Origin: Clostridium bornimense
GTDB lineage: Bacteria; Bacillota; Clostridia; Clostridiales; Clostridiaceae
Length of the DNA stretch: 64,000 nucleotides
Direction: 5' to 3'
Assembly (NCBI RefSeq): GCF_000577895.1
Contig: NZ_HG917868.1
Location: 1,240,001 to 1,304,000 of the forward strand
A model generated the notes under the pieces. It saw only the letters and a program-made list of their open reading frames with translations, made no database searches and was not told the origin of the DNA. Positions 9,130 through 17,275 of this stretch are shown piece after piece (within the stretch, counting starts at the first letter, position 1; every line of letters begins with the position of its first letter). The position numbers and the translations under genes are program-made.

Positions 9130-10848
9130 ATGAACAAATATGCAATTTATCATTCAACAGAAGCACCATATGCTTATGCTAAGGATATGGATACTTTAAC
9201 TTTAAGAGTTAGAACTGCTAAGGGAGAAGTAAAAAAATGTGAAGTTTATTATAAAGATAAATATATGGAAAAATTACCTTTTGAAATTAAAGAAATGAAA
9301 GTTGTTGCAGAAGCGGGGTTATTTGATTATTTTCAAGCAAATATATCTGTAAAAAGAAATAGATATATGTATTATTTTAAATTAACAGATAAGGATAACA
9401 ATGTAACATATTTAAATGAAAGAGGAGCAAAAAGTGATAATATAGAAGCATATAGTTATATATATCCATATATAGCTAAAGAAGATTTATATGAAGAAGT
9501 TCCATGGCTTCAAGAAGCGATAGCTTATCAAATATTTCCGGATAGATTTTGTAATGGGGATCCTACTATAAACCCAGAAGGTGTACTGCCATGGGGAGGA
9601 AAAGTTACTTTAAATACAATGTTTGGTGGAGATCTTAGAGGAGTTATAGAAAAACTTGATTATTTAGAAGAGTTGGGTGTAAATTTAGTATATTTAACGC
9701 CAATATTTAAATCAAATACAGCGCATAAATATAATACATCAGATTATTTTAATATAGATCCTCAATTTGGAACAGTAGAAGTAGCAAAAGAATTAGTAGA
9801 TAAATGTCATGAAAAAGGAATGAAGATAGTTTTAGATGCAGTATTTAATCATTCAGGAGATGATTTCTTTGCTTTTGAAGATGTTTTAGAAAATCAAGAA
9901 GACTCAAAATATAAAGATTGGTACTTTATAGATAGTTTTCCGGTAAGTAAAGAGAAAATTAACTACTATACTTTTGGACCAAATCATTCAAATATGCCAA
10001 AATTGAATACAAATAACAAAGAACTTAGAGAATACTTATTAAATGTTGGTGAGTATTGGATAAAAGAAATTGGTATTGATGGATGGAGATTGGATGTATG
10101 TGATGAAATAGGTCACGATTTTTGGAGAGATTTTAAGAAGAGAATAAAGAGTGTAAATAGTGATGCTGTTATAATTGGAGAAATAATGCATGAAGCTAAT
10201 TCATTTTTAAAAGGAGATCAATTAGATGGTATTATGAATTATCCTTTTAAGAATGCAGTAGGTGATTTCTTTGGGCATAGATATATAAATGCTAATGAGT
10301 TTTCTAATATATTAGGATTAAATAGAATGCTCTATATGGATTCAATTACAAAACAAATGTGGAACCTTATAGATAGTCATGATACAAAAAGATTTCTTAC
10401 AGAAGCAGGTAATGATGTTGGAGCAATGAAGCTGGCGGTAGCTTTTCAATTCACATATTTAGGTATACCATATATATATTATGGAGATGAAGTTGGAATG
10501 GACGGAGGAGATGATCCTCAAAACAGAAAATGTATGGTATGGGATAAAGAAGAACAAAACTTAGAAATGTTAGATTATTATAAAAAATTTATAAAATTAA
10601 GAAAAGAAAATAAAGTTTTAGTTTATGGTGATTATAAAGAAATCTATTGTGAAGATAATGTTATAGCTTTTTCAAGAAGATATAATGATGATATTTGTAT
10701 AGCGATTTTTAATAATAACAAGAGTCCAGAAACAATAAAATTACCACTGATAGGTAAAGTTCAAGATTTATTAAATGATAAATCATTAATTATAGATGGA
10801 GAGATCACTTTAGAGTCAATGGAAGTAAAAATATTAAAAGTTAACTAA
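9130..10848 (+). CDS. GH13 alpha-glycosidase (neopullulanase / cyclomaltodextrinase-like)
   Basis: This 572-residue enzyme hydrolyses alpha-1,4 (and often alpha-1,6) glucosidic bonds in maltodextrins. An N-terminal beta-domain of about 120 residues is followed by the catalytic barrel. The four GH13 regions are DAVFNHSG, GWRLDVCDE (nucleophile Asp near residue 320), IIGEI (acid/base Glu near 348) and LIDSHDTKR (transition-state Asp near 419). The N-terminal domain and length fit neopullulanase, maltogenic amylase or cyclomaltodextrinase. No signal peptide is present, so it should act on imported sugars in the cytoplasm. The start follows TTGGGGGGATGAAAC. It is divergent from an AraC regulator and followed by a terminator. 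Confidence 0.92.
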   Translation: MNKYAIYHSTEAPYAYAKDMDTLTLRVRTAKGEVKKCEVYYKDKYMEKLPFEIKEMKVVAEAGLFDYFQANISVKRNRYMYYFKLTDKDNNVTYLNERGAKSDNIEAYSYIYPYIAKEDLYEEVPWLQEAIAYQIFPDRFCNGDPTINPEGVLPWGGKVTLNTMFGGDLRGVIEKLDYLEELGVNLVYLTPIFKSNTAHKYNTSDYFNIDPQFGTVEVAKELVDKCHEKGMKIVLDAVFNHSGDDFFAFEDVLENQEDSKYKDWYFIDSFPVSKEKINYYTFGPNHSNMPKLNTNNKELREYLLNVGEYWIKEIGIDGWRLDVCDEIGHDFWRDFKKRIKSVNSDAVIIGEIMHEANSFLKGDQLDGIMNYPFKNAVGDFFGHRYINANEFSNILGLNRMLYMDSITKQMWNLIDSHDTKRFLTEAGNDVGAMKLAVAFQFTYLGIPYIYYGDEVGMDGGDDPQNRKCMVWDKEEQNLEMLDYYKKFIKLRKENKVLVYGDYKEIYCEDNVIAFSRRYNDDICIAIFNNNKSPETIKLPLIGKVQDLLNDKSLIIDGEITLESMEVKILKVN

Positions 10849-10850
10849 TG

Positions 10851-10887
10851 AAAAAAGGGGCTAAAGTTGAAGTTTAGTCTCTTTTTT
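10851..10887 (+). terminator. Intrinsic terminator after GH13 gene
   Basis: The stem AAAAAAGGGGCTAAA / TTTAGTCTCTTTTTT, with one G-U pair, ends in a T-run. It overlaps the last bases of the convergent ferritin-like gene. Confidence 0.85.
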
Positions 10888-11413
10888 AGTTATTAAATTC
10901 ATAGTTATAGATATCTTCAAAAATTCTTAGATGATGTTCTTCATCTATTATAATTCTTTCGATAATTTCTTTTATATAGGTATCATCAATTTGTGATAAA
11001 TTTCTATTATAGATAGCAATTGCATCCTTTTCAGATTTAATATCTGCACAAATCATAGATTTTAGAGAGTTTTCGTAATATATATTTTTCGAGGACCAAT
11101 AAGTGAATTTATTCTTTTTAATTGATCCGTATTTTGGTGAAACGCCTAATTCTATAAGAAGCTTTCCAAGAATGTCAAGATGATGCATCTCGACAATAGA
11201 TATTTTGTTTATCACTTTCGATATATATGGATATTCCTTGGATAAATATATGCTATGGTAAACATATTGAGTTACTGCAGATAGTTCTGATATTATACCA
11301 GCATAATCTTTTAATATAAGTTTAGCATATTGATGATTTTTACAATGAACTCTTATTTTAGGATAAGGCAGTGGAGAAGAATAGGTGAAATTTTCAGTAT
11401 CAATATCATTCAT
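10886..11413 (-). CDS. Ferritin-like (rubrerythrin-type) diiron domain protein
   Basis: This 175-residue four-helix protein has paired carboxylate/His motifs expected for a di-metal site: SELSAVTQYVYH (Glu, helix 1), IVEMHHLDILG (ExxH, helix 2), a Glu in IKSEKDAIAIY (helix 3), and IDEEHHLRIF (ExxH, helix 4). This fits the ferritin-like superfamily near manganese catalase and rubrerythrin. No rubredoxin domain is present. Enzymatic activity (peroxidase or catalase-like) and spore-coat association, seen in some clostridial relatives, are possible but not shown. The start at 11413 has AGGAGA at 8-nt spacing on the minus strand. Confidence 0.8.
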   Translation of the reverse strand: MNDIDTENFTYSSPLPYPKIRVHCKNHQYAKLILKDYAGIISELSAVTQYVYHSIYLSKEYPYISKVINKISIVEMHHLDILGKLLIELGVSPKYGSIKKNKFTYWSSKNIYYENSLKSMICADIKSEKDAIAIYNRNLSQIDDTYIKEIIERIIIDEEHHLRIFEDIYNYEFNN

Positions 11414-11427
11414 ATGAAATTCTCCTT

Positions 11428-11463
11428 AAAAAAACATAGTATATTAAATACTATGTTTTTTTT
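11428..11463 (-). terminator. Intrinsic terminator after the NlpC/P60-like gene
   Basis: The hairpin AAAACATAGTAT / ATACTATGTTTT has a 5-nt loop. The flanking A- and T-runs make a long, T-tailed terminator between two minus-strand genes. Confidence 0.85.
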
Positions 11464-11486
11464 AAATAGATATTCATAAATTTTAA

Positions 11487-12044
11487 TTATATGACATTAG
11501 TATAGTTATTATACAGTACATAATTTTTGATAAGACCTTCATATATGAACTCTTTATTTTTTATAGATAATAAATCCATAGGTTTATGAAATTCAGATTT
11601 TTTATTACTAGAATAAATGGATGATTTCATAAGAATCTCTGATACAAATTGTGAGCAAAAATAAAAGTTTTTACGTATAAAAGATTTATTAATAAGGACA
11701 AAAAATAAACCTAACAAATTATAACGATACTTATTTTTATTTAGAAGAAAATAATCAAGTTCTTTTACTAGAGCTTCATATTGTTTTTCAGTTATAGGAA
11801 CTCTATATATAAGGCATGTACTATTTTTAAATTTACTATAAACACCGGAGTATAAATCCTCTACGACGAATCCACCACAAAAAGGATTATTAGGATTTGT
11901 TCTCCCAAAGGAATACATTTTTCTTAGGGAACTATCTAAACTTAATGAGACATGTATATATTTATCTTGTGTTGTAAATTTTATTATTTTAGATAGCCAA
12001 GTTCCTGTTTTTGAAAAAACTAAATATATATATCTATTGTTCAT
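11487..12044 (-). CDS. Permuted NlpC/P60-like (YiiX/C92-type) cysteine hydrolase, putative
   Basis: This is a 185-residue protein without signal peptide. Near residue 30 is YIHVSLSLD, with a His at the start of a strand, and near residue 128 is YFCSQFVSEIL, with a Cys at the start of a helix. That His-before-Cys order is typical of circularly permuted papain-like hydrolases (YiiX/YaeF, peptidase C92, LRAT-like). The conserved GRTNPNNPFCGGFVVE segment probably lines the site. Known relatives cleave amides or esters in peptides or lipids, and the substrate here is unknown. The gene lies upstream of the ferritin-like gene with a terminator between them, so it is probably a separate unit. Confidence 0.6.
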   Translation of the reverse strand: MNNRYIYLVFSKTGTWLSKIIKFTTQDKYIHVSLSLDSSLRKMYSFGRTNPNNPFCGGFVVEDLYSGVYSKFKNSTCLIYRVPITEKQYEALVKELDYFLLNKNKYRYNLLGLFFVLINKSFIRKNFYFCSQFVSEILMKSSIYSSNKKSEFHKPMDLLSIKNKEFIYEGLIKNYVLYNNYTNVI

Positions 12045-12207
12045 AAGTTCTGTAATACTCCTTAAATAATAATAATTTCTTCTAATTATACTATATAAAT
12101 AGTAAAATTAAAAATGGAATAGCAAAATATATTATAAAAGTAGACAAACTATGATATAATATACGAAAATTAATATAAAACTGATTTTATAGGGGGAAGA
12201 AAGTATT

Positions 12208-12567
12208 ATGAAATTATCAGATTTATTAGAGCAAAAAAGGAAAGAAAAAGCAAAAAAAGAGAAAGTTAAAAATACAAAAATAGCAACTACAAGTGTTGTG
12301 CTTGGAGCAACTGTTGGAGCGATAGGAGCATTATTGCTTGCACCAAAGAGTGGAAAGGATACTAGAAAAGTAATAAGTGAAAAATCTAAAAAGGTTGCTA
12401 ATACTGTAAGCGAGAAAGTAAAAGAAACTAAAGGTGCTCTTGATAATAAAATTATTAATAGTAAAGAGAATATAAAGAAGAGTTTATTAAAAAAAGAAGA
12501 AAATAATGAAAACATACTTTTAGAAGAAAACAATTTAGATTCTGAAGAAAGAAAGGATGTAGAATAA
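12208..12567 (+). CDS. YtxH domain-containing protein
   Basis: This 119-residue protein is of the YtxH (PF12732) family. A very basic N-terminus is followed by one Gly/Ala-rich membrane segment, VVLGATVGAIGALLLAP, with the family's KSGKDTR motif directly after it. A charged coiled-coil-like tail follows. Bacillus relatives are general-stress proteins, but the biochemical role is unknown. The start has AGGGGGAAG about 8 nt upstream. It is followed after 1 nt by the DUF948 gene, the usual partnership in Firmicutes, so the two are certainly co-transcribed. Confidence 0.88.
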   Translation: MKLSDLLEQKRKEKAKKEKVKNTKIATTSVVLGATVGAIGALLLAPKSGKDTRKVISEKSKKVANTVSEKVKETKGALDNKIINSKENIKKSLLKKEENNENILLEENNLDSEERKDVE

Positions 12568-12568
12568 T

Positions 12569-12925
12569 ATGTATATAGATCTTTCTGCAGTTTATTTTGT
12601 TTTTGGAACAATATTATCTATATTAGGTATAGCATTATTAATATTGTTAATAATTCTTGTAGTAAAATTAATAAAGATAGCTTCTAATGTAGGTACTATT
12701 ATTAATAAAAATAAAGAAAATATAGATTCTGCTCTAGAAGGTTTACCTACTATTACTGAAAATGTAGTAGAGATTTCAGAAGGATTAAAGGATGTTTCAG
12801 AAGTAGTTACAGAGACTACTGCAGATTTAATTGTAGCTAAAGAAAATTTTACATCACAAATAGAATTTATTAAAGAGATACTAGGTATAATAAGTAGAGT
12901 ATTTTTTAATAAAGATAAAAACTAA
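12569..12925 (+). CDS. DUF948 domain-containing protein
   Basis: This is a 118-residue protein with an N-terminal membrane helix (about residues 8-32, VFGTILSILGIALLILLIILVV). A long helical stretch with heptad-like spacing follows (TIINKNKENIDSALEG onward), typical of DUF948. Its start lies one base after the YtxH stop, so it depends on translational coupling or on a Shine-Dalgarno inside the upstream gene. Function is unknown; a membrane-associated stress or envelope role is assumed from the YtxH pairing. Confidence 0.8.
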   Translation: MYIDLSAVYFVFGTILSILGIALLILLIILVVKLIKIASNVGTIINKNKENIDSALEGLPTITENVVEISEGLKDVSEVVTETTADLIVAKENFTSQIEFIKEILGIISRVFFNKDKN

Positions 12926-12965
12926 TAAAATTTATTAGTATAAATAATTATATGATAAAAAACTA

Positions 12966-12994
12966 TTGACAATATATTAAAGTGTAAATATAAT
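12966..12994 (+). promoter_or_regulatory. Consensus sigma-A promoter of amt-glnB
   Basis: TTGACA (12966-12971) and TATAAT (12989-12994) are separated by exactly 17 bp, a perfect consensus match. Transcription should start near 13001, leaving a leader of about 150 nt before amt that contains a terminator. Confidence 0.88.
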
Positions 12995-13017
12995 GTTTAT
13001 ATAGTAAAAAATACTTG

Positions 13018-13033
13018 TTGACAATGAGGTCAA
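13018..13033 (+). promoter_or_regulatory. Candidate ANTAR-binding hexaloop hairpin in the amt leader
   Basis: TTGAC-AATGAG-GTCAA forms a 5-bp stem with a 6-nt loop having A at position 1 and G at position 4. These are the invariant loop bases known for ANTAR-protein RNA targets. Its 3' half (13027-13033) is part of the 5' arm of the downstream terminator, so the two structures exclude each other. A second upstream stem (AGTA/TACT, 13003-13015) has a 5-nt A loop and does not match the rule. A gene for an ANTAR protein lies 3 kb away. Confidence 0.6.
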
Positions 13034-13066
13034 AAAAGTTTGTAAGAACTTTTTTGACCTTTTTTA
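13027..13066 (+). terminator. Leader terminator (attenuator) upstream of amt
   Basis: A perfect 14-bp stem, AGGTCAAAAAAGTT / AACTTTTTTGACCT, has loop TGTAAG and a trailing T-run. It lies between the consensus promoter and the amt start, so it must be read through for amt to be expressed. Confidence 0.9.
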
Positions 13067-13152
13067 TTTTCTAAATATGATTTTCTGCAGAAATATTATT
13101 GAAAGAAAAAGAACTCATAACATTTCGATTATTTTCAGAGGGGGTTTTATTT

Positions 13153-14394
13153 ATGGATTTTGATTTAAAAATGACATTGGATACCTTATGGGTAATACTT
13201 GGAGGTATATTAGTATTTTGGATGCAAGCAGGGTTTGCTATGGTAGAAACAGGTTTTACTAGAGCAAAAAATGCAGGGAATATAATAATGAAGAATCTTA
13301 TGGATTTTGCTTTAGGATCAATAATATATTGGATTCTTGGATTTGGTCTTATGTTTGGAGATTCATTCCATGGTATTATAGGAACATCAATGTTTTTAGG
13401 TGGGGGAGATTTAGGAAATGGAATAGAGCCTAATGCATTTATGTTTTTCCAAGTTGTATTCTGTGCTACAGCAGCAACTATAGTTTCAGGAGCTATGGCT
13501 GAAAGAACTAAGTTTAGTGCATATCTTATCTATAGTTTTATAATTAGTGCAGTTATTTATCCAATATCAGGTCACTGGATTTGGGGAGGCGGCTGGCTTT
13601 CAGATTTAGGATTCCATGATTTTGCAGGTTCAACAGCAGTTCATTCAGTTGGTGGTTGGTGTGCTTTAATTGGAGCAACTATCTTAGGGCCAAGGATAGG
13701 AAAGTATGGTAAAGATGGAAAACCGAATGCAATACCAGGACATAGTTTAACATTAGGAGCATTAGGAGTATTCATATTATTCATGGGATGGTTTGGATTT
13801 AATCCAGGTTCATCTTTAAGTGCTACAGATACAAAATTAAATGCTCTTGTTATTATGACAACTGCTTTAGCAGCTTCAGCAGCAGCAGTTTCTACAATGT
13901 TTATTACATGGGTTCGTTATAAAAAACCTGATGTTAGTATGACATTAAATGGTGTACTTGCAGGATTAGTTGGAATAACAGCGGGATGTGATGCAGTATC
14001 AATACCAGGGGCAATCATAATAGGTGTTATTGCAGGATTTGTTGTAGTATTTGGTATAGAATTTGTAGATAAAGTACTAAAGGTTGATGATCCTGTTGGA
14101 GCTGTTGGAGTTCATTGCTTATGTGGTGTTTGGGGAACATTAGCTGTAGGATTATTTGCAACAGATGGTGGATTATTTTATGGAGGAGGATTTAAATATT
14201 TCTTCATTCAATTATTAGGAGTTATTGCAGTAGCTGCATGGTCAATTTGCACATCTTTTATTTTATTTAAGACAATAAAAGCAACAATAGGATTAAGAGT
14301 TAGTAGAGAAGAAGAAATAAGAGGACTTGATATCGAAGAGCATGGTCTTGAAAGCAGTTATGCAGATTTCTTAAGTTCAGATATTAATATATAA
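13153..14394 (+). CDS. amt: Ammonium transporter Amt
   Basis: Amt imports ammonium or ammonia across the cytoplasmic membrane when nitrogen is scarce. The 413-residue protein has about 11 hydrophobic segments. Family marks include MQAGFAMVETGF, the twin pore His context in AVHSVGGWCALIGA and VHCLCGVWGTLA, and the signature FMGWFGFNPGSS. I start it at ATG 13153 with AGAGGGGG about 7 nt upstream. An upstream in-frame TTG at 13099 has no ribosome binding site, and it would add residues unlike the family. It is followed after 35 nt by the PII gene, the universal amtB-glnK pairing, and controlled by the leader terminator described separately. Confidence 0.95.
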   Translation: MDFDLKMTLDTLWVILGGILVFWMQAGFAMVETGFTRAKNAGNIIMKNLMDFALGSIIYWILGFGLMFGDSFHGIIGTSMFLGGGDLGNGIEPNAFMFFQVVFCATAATIVSGAMAERTKFSAYLIYSFIISAVIYPISGHWIWGGGWLSDLGFHDFAGSTAVHSVGGWCALIGATILGPRIGKYGKDGKPNAIPGHSLTLGALGVFILFMGWFGFNPGSSLSATDTKLNALVIMTTALAASAAAVSTMFITWVRYKKPDVSMTLNGVLAGLVGITAGCDAVSIPGAIIIGVIAGFVVVFGIEFVDKVLKVDDPVGAVGVHCLCGVWGTLAVGLFATDGGLFYGGGFKYFFIQLLGVIAVAAWSICTSFILFKTIKATIGLRVSREEEIRGLDIEEHGLESSYADFLSSDINI

Positions 14395-14429
14395 TTTTAT
14401 TGGTGAGATATTATAAAGGGGTGTATAAG

Positions 14430-14786
14430 ATGGATAAAATTACTAAGATTGATATAGTTACTAGAAAAAATAACTTTGAAGAACTAAAAGAAGAATTAGG
14501 CAAAATTGGAGTTACAGGTATGACTGTAACACAAGTTTTGGGATGTGGAGTACAAAAAGGTGACATGCAATATTATAGAGGGGTACCAATGGAAACAAAG
14601 CTAATACCTAAATTAAAAGTTGAAATTGTAGTTTCAGAAGTACCGGTAGAAAAAGTTGTTGAAGTAGCTCAAAAAGTTTTAAAAACCGGAAAAATTGGTG
14701 ATGGTAAGATATTTATATATGATGTTTTAAATGTAATAAAGATCAGAACTGGTGAGACCGGTAAAGCAGCGTTACAGGATAAATAA
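14430..14786 (+). CDS. glnB: Nitrogen regulatory protein P-II (GlnB/GlnK)
   Basis: PII is a trimeric sensor of 2-oxoglutarate, ATP and ADP that in amt operons plugs the ammonium channel. The 118-residue protein has the T-loop region VQKGDMQYYRGVPMETKLI, including a Tyr in the position often modified, and the C-terminal nucleotide-binding signature GKIGDGKIFIYDV. The start at ATG 14430 has AAAGGGGTG 8 nt upstream. An earlier in-frame TTG lacks one. The placement directly after amt indicates GlnK-type function. Which modification, if any, is used cannot be read from sequence. Confidence 0.93.
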   Translation: MDKITKIDIVTRKNNFEELKEELGKIGVTGMTVTQVLGCGVQKGDMQYYRGVPMETKLIPKLKVEIVVSEVPVEKVVEVAQKVLKTGKIGDGKIFIYDVLNVIKIRTGETGKAALQDK

Positions 14787-14802
14787 TAAATTAAACAACT
14801 TA

Positions 14803-14831
14803 TTGAATAAAAAACTATTTTTAGTTATAAT
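14803..14831 (+). promoter_or_regulatory. Sigma-A promoter of glnA
   Basis: TTGAAT (14803-14808) and TATAAT (14826-14831) are separated by 17 bp. The predicted start near 14838 gives a leader of about 80 nt that contains a terminator hairpin. Confidence 0.8.
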
Positions 14832-14852
14832 CATAGTAATATAGGAATGAAT

Positions 14853-14895
14853 AAAGGAGTCAATAGTATAAGGTTTCTATTGGCGCCTTTTTATT
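14853..14895 (+). terminator. Leader terminator (attenuator) upstream of glnA
   Basis: The stem AAAGGAGTCAATAG / CTATTGGCGCCTTT, with one mismatch and one G-U, is followed by TTTTT. It lies between the glnA promoter and its ribosome binding site, so it probably attenuates glnA. No A1/G4 hexaloop overlapping its 5' arm was found. It could alternatively end the amt-glnB transcript as well. Confidence 0.8.
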
Positions 14896-14920
14896 ATAAT
14901 TTTAAGGGGGCTTAGTAAGT

Positions 14921-16252
14921 ATGTCTAAATATAGTAAAGAAGATATATTAAAATTAGTTGAAGAAAATGGTGTGAAATTTATAAGATTACAATTTACAGA
15001 TATTTTTGGAGTATTAAAAAATATAGCAATAACTAACAGCCAATTAGAGAAAGCATTAAATAACCAATGTATGTTTGATGGATCTTCTATAGAAGGATTT
15101 GTAAGAATTGAAGAATCTGATATGTATTTAAGACCAGATTTAGATAGCTTTCAAATATTTCCTTGGAGACCACAACAAGGGAAAGTTGCGAGATTAATTT
15201 GTGATATTTATAGACCAGATGGAACTCCTTTTGAAGGTGATCCTAGAAATATTCTTAAAAAGGTTTTAAAAGAAGCTGCAGATCTTGGATATACAATGAA
15301 TGTAGGTCCAGAGTGTGAATTTTTCTTATTTAAGACAGATGAGAATGGAAATCCTACATTAGAAACACAAGATGAAGCAGGATACTTTGATTTAGGACCT
15401 ACTGATATGGGGGAAAATGCAAGAAGAGATATGACACTTGTGTTAGAAGAAATGGGATTTGATATTGAAGCATCTCATCATGAAGTTGCAGAAGGTCAAA
15501 ATGAAATAGATTTTAAATATGATGATGCTTTAGTTACCGCTGATAATATAATGACATTTAAGTTAGTTGTTAAAACTATAGCACAAAGACATGGTTTACA
15601 TGCTACCTTTATGCCTAAACCTGTGTTTGGAATAAATGGATCAGGAATGCATGTAAATATGTCATTAAATAAAGATGGTAAAAATGCTTTTGTTGATGAA
15701 AATGATGAGAATGGTTTAAGTAAAACAGCATATAGTTTTATAGCTGGAATTATGAAGAACATTAAAGGAATTGCAGCTATAACTAATCCTTTAGTTAATT
15801 CATATAAGAGATTAGTGCCAGGCTATGAAGCACCTGTTTATATAGCTTGGTCAGGAAAAAATAGAAGCCCACTTATAAGAGTTCCAGCATCTAGAGGTGC
15901 AGGTACAAGAGTAGAACTTAGATGTCCGGACCCAAGTTCAAATCCGTATTTAGTTCTTGCATGTTTACTATCAGCAGGATTAGATGGAATAAAAAATGGA
16001 TTAGTACCACCAACTAGTATTGAGCAAAATATATTTGAAATGACTCAAACTGAGAGGGAAGAAAAAGGTATCGAAAGTTTACCAGGAAGTCTTGAAGAAG
16101 CTATTAAATATATGAAAGAAAATGAACTTGTTAAAAATGTATTAGGAGATCATACTTTTAATCAATATATAAAAGCAAAAGAGTTTGAATGGGATAATTA
16201 TAGAACAATGGTGCACCAATGGGAAATTGATAGTTATTTAAAGAAATATTAA
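14921..16252 (+). CDS. glnA: Glutamine synthetase, type I
   Basis: GlnA forms glutamine from glutamate, ammonia and ATP as a cytoplasmic dodecamer. At 443 residues it is the short GSI-alpha form found in Firmicutes. Conserved segments are [10 protein letters not shown], the metal-site [29 protein letters not shown], the ATP-site [19 protein letters not shown], and [18 protein letters not shown] with [11 protein letters not shown]. The adenylylation loop Tyr of GSI-beta enzymes is not expected in this form. The C-terminal helix ending in IDSYLKKY resembles the GlnR-interacting tail of Bacillus enzymes. The start follows AAGGGGGC. Regulation is probably by the leader terminator and by the ANTAR protein encoded 18 nt downstream. 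Confidence 0.97.
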   Translation: MSKYSKEDILKLVEENGVKFIRLQFTDIFGVLKNIAITNSQLEKALNNQCMFDGSSIEGFVRIEESDMYLRPDLDSFQIFPWRPQQGKVARLICDIYRPDGTPFEGDPRNILKKVLKEAADLGYTMNVGPECEFFLFKTDENGNPTLETQDEAGYFDLGPTDMGENARRDMTLVLEEMGFDIEASHHEVAEGQNEIDFKYDDALVTADNIMTFKLVVKTIAQRHGLHATFMPKPVFGINGSGMHVNMSLNKDGKNAFVDENDENGLSKTAYSFIAGIMKNIKGIAAITNPLVNSYKRLVPGYEAPVYIAWSGKNRSPLIRVPASRGAGTRVELRCPDPSSNPYLVLACLLSAGLDGIKNGLVPPTSIEQNIFEMTQTEREEKGIESLPGSLEEAIKYMKENELVKNVLGDHTFNQYIKAKEFEWDNYRTMVHQWEIDSYLKKY

Positions 16253-16270
16253 TGTGGCAGGGGTGTTGCT

Positions 16271-16825
16271 ATGAGTGTTCAAAAAGGGGTAATAGTAGCA
16301 TTAAGCAATGTTGAAACAAGCAAAAAGGTTAAAAAAATCTTAAGCGATAGTGGATATAATGTTTTGGCTGTATGTATTTCGGGAAACGAACTTATAAGGT
16401 GTGCCCATCAGTATTGTCCTGATTTAATCATACTTGGTTATAAATTACCTGATATGACAATAATTGATATATATGACTCTTTGATGGAGATTAGTAGCTT
16501 TTTAGCTGTTGTAAATGAACCTTATCGTTCATATGTACAAGAAGATATGGATATATTTTGTATAAGCAACCCTATAACACCTACTATACTATTGAATGCT
16601 GTAGATTTAGTTTTACAGACTAGAAGAACAATATTAAAACTTAGAGAGCAGGTTGAAAAACTAGAACATACAATTGAAGATAGAAAAGTGATAGAAAAAG
16701 CTAAAGGAAAATTGATGAGTATTAATGGATATACAGAACAAGAGGCTTTTAAGCATATACAAAAATGCAGTATGGATACAGGAAGAAAAATGGTTGTAGT
16801 AGCTAATGAAATTTTAGAGGGTTAA
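16271..16825 (+). CDS. ANTAR domain response regulator (NasT/NitR-like antiterminator)
   Basis: This is a 184-residue cytoplasmic RNA-binding antiterminator. Residues 1-115 form a receiver-like domain beginning VIVALSNVETSKKVKKIL and containing PDLIILGYKLPD. The acidic phosphorylation pocket is degenerate, because the usual DD pair after strand 1 is absent. After a coiled-coil linker (LREQVEKLEHTIEDRKVIEK), the C-terminal ANTAR three-helix domain carries the family pattern VIEKAKGKLM, NGYTEQEAFKHIQ and MVVVANEIL. ANTAR proteins prevent termination by binding hexaloop stems in leader RNA. The position after glnA matches the nitR arrangement known from Clostridium acetobutylicum. The amt leader is a likely target, and glnA possibly another. 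Confidence 0.88.
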   Translation: MSVQKGVIVALSNVETSKKVKKILSDSGYNVLAVCISGNELIRCAHQYCPDLIILGYKLPDMTIIDIYDSLMEISSFLAVVNEPYRSYVQEDMDIFCISNPITPTILLNAVDLVLQTRRTILKLREQVEKLEHTIEDRKVIEKAKGKLMSINGYTEQEAFKHIQKCSMDTGRKMVVVANEILEG

Positions 16826-16859
16826 AAACCAAGGAAAAAAGTGAATTGATAAATATTAA

Positions 16860-16893
16860 GGAGCTGTTGCACAAAAGAGTGTGGCAGCTTTTT
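16860..16893 (+). terminator. Intrinsic terminator after the ANTAR gene
   Basis: The hairpin GAGCTGTTGCACA ... TGTGGCAGCTTTTT closes the glnA-ANTAR unit. Its sequence resembles the hairpin at 36439-36493 (GGnCTGnTGCACAA ... TTGTGTAACAGCCC), suggesting a recurrent terminator family. Confidence 0.75.
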
Positions 16894-16923
16894 CAGCAAA
16901 ATAGAGCAAATGAAAGGTATAGT

Positions 16924-17217
16924 GCAGGGCACAAGTATCAGGGCACAAGGCACAGGGATGGATGAAATCCCTGCGGAATTTCTGAAATTTTAATTGTTTA
17001 GTTGAATGATATAAGTTAGTCTATTCTCTTATTTATATCACAGCTAATATAAAGTCATTACAGGGGGCTAATGAAGGTTGCACCTTCATATAGCTTGGTG
17101 AATATATGGATTTATAGTAAATATGAGAATACTTTGCTATTCGCATGACTATAATAAAATTCCTCCTAAAGAGGAATTTTCACCTTACTTGTGCTCTGTG
17201 CATTCTAACCTGTGCCA
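16924..17217. repeat. Non-coding hairpin-rich element bounded by GGCACA-type repeats
   Basis: No plausible gene lies in 16826-17371. The left part has AGGGCACAAG twice (16926-16935, 16940-16949) followed by GGCACAGG (16949-16956). The right part carries the inverse words ACTTGTGC (17187-17194) and CCTGTGCC (17209-17216). Inside are three hairpins: CAGGGAT/ATCCCTG (16954-16974), GCTA-ATGAAGGT/ACCTTCAT-a-TAGC (17067-17094), and a T-tailed 10-bp stem at 17156-17180. This looks like a structured RNA or a small MITE-like repeat; I cannot assign it to a known family. Confidence 0.45.
17156..17180 (+). terminator. Hairpin with T-run inside the non-coding element
   Basis: AAAATTCCTC-ctaaa-GAGGAATTTT is a perfect 10-bp stem ending in TTTT. 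It could end a transcript of the element at 16924-17217. Confidence 0.65.
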
Positions 17218-17222
17218 TGATT

Positions 17223-17275
17223 AAAGGAGCTATCGCTAACAACTTCTCATTTGTTAATGCGACATCCCCTTTTTT
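17223..17275 (+). terminator. Strong intrinsic terminator before the 17.4 kb gene
   Basis: The stem AAAGGaG..TCGC.TAACAA / TTGTTAatGCGA..CCCCTTTTTT has small internal mismatches and a long T-run. Confidence 0.8.

Noticed and set aside
12132-12611. A 159-codon minus-strand open frame over the YtxH gene
   Set aside because: YtxH on the + strand has a clear family match and ribosome binding site; the antisense frame is Phe/Ser/Leu-rich without motifs.
13099-13152. An upstream TTG start extending Amt by 18 residues
   Set aside because: There is no Shine-Dalgarno at the TTG, whereas AGAGGGGG precedes the ATG at 13153, and the extension is not like the Amt N-terminus.
16926-16957. Short tandem AGGGCACAAG repeats as a possible CRISPR array
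   Set aside because: There are only two short copies with a 4-bp gap, no regular spacer length and no cas genes in the window.
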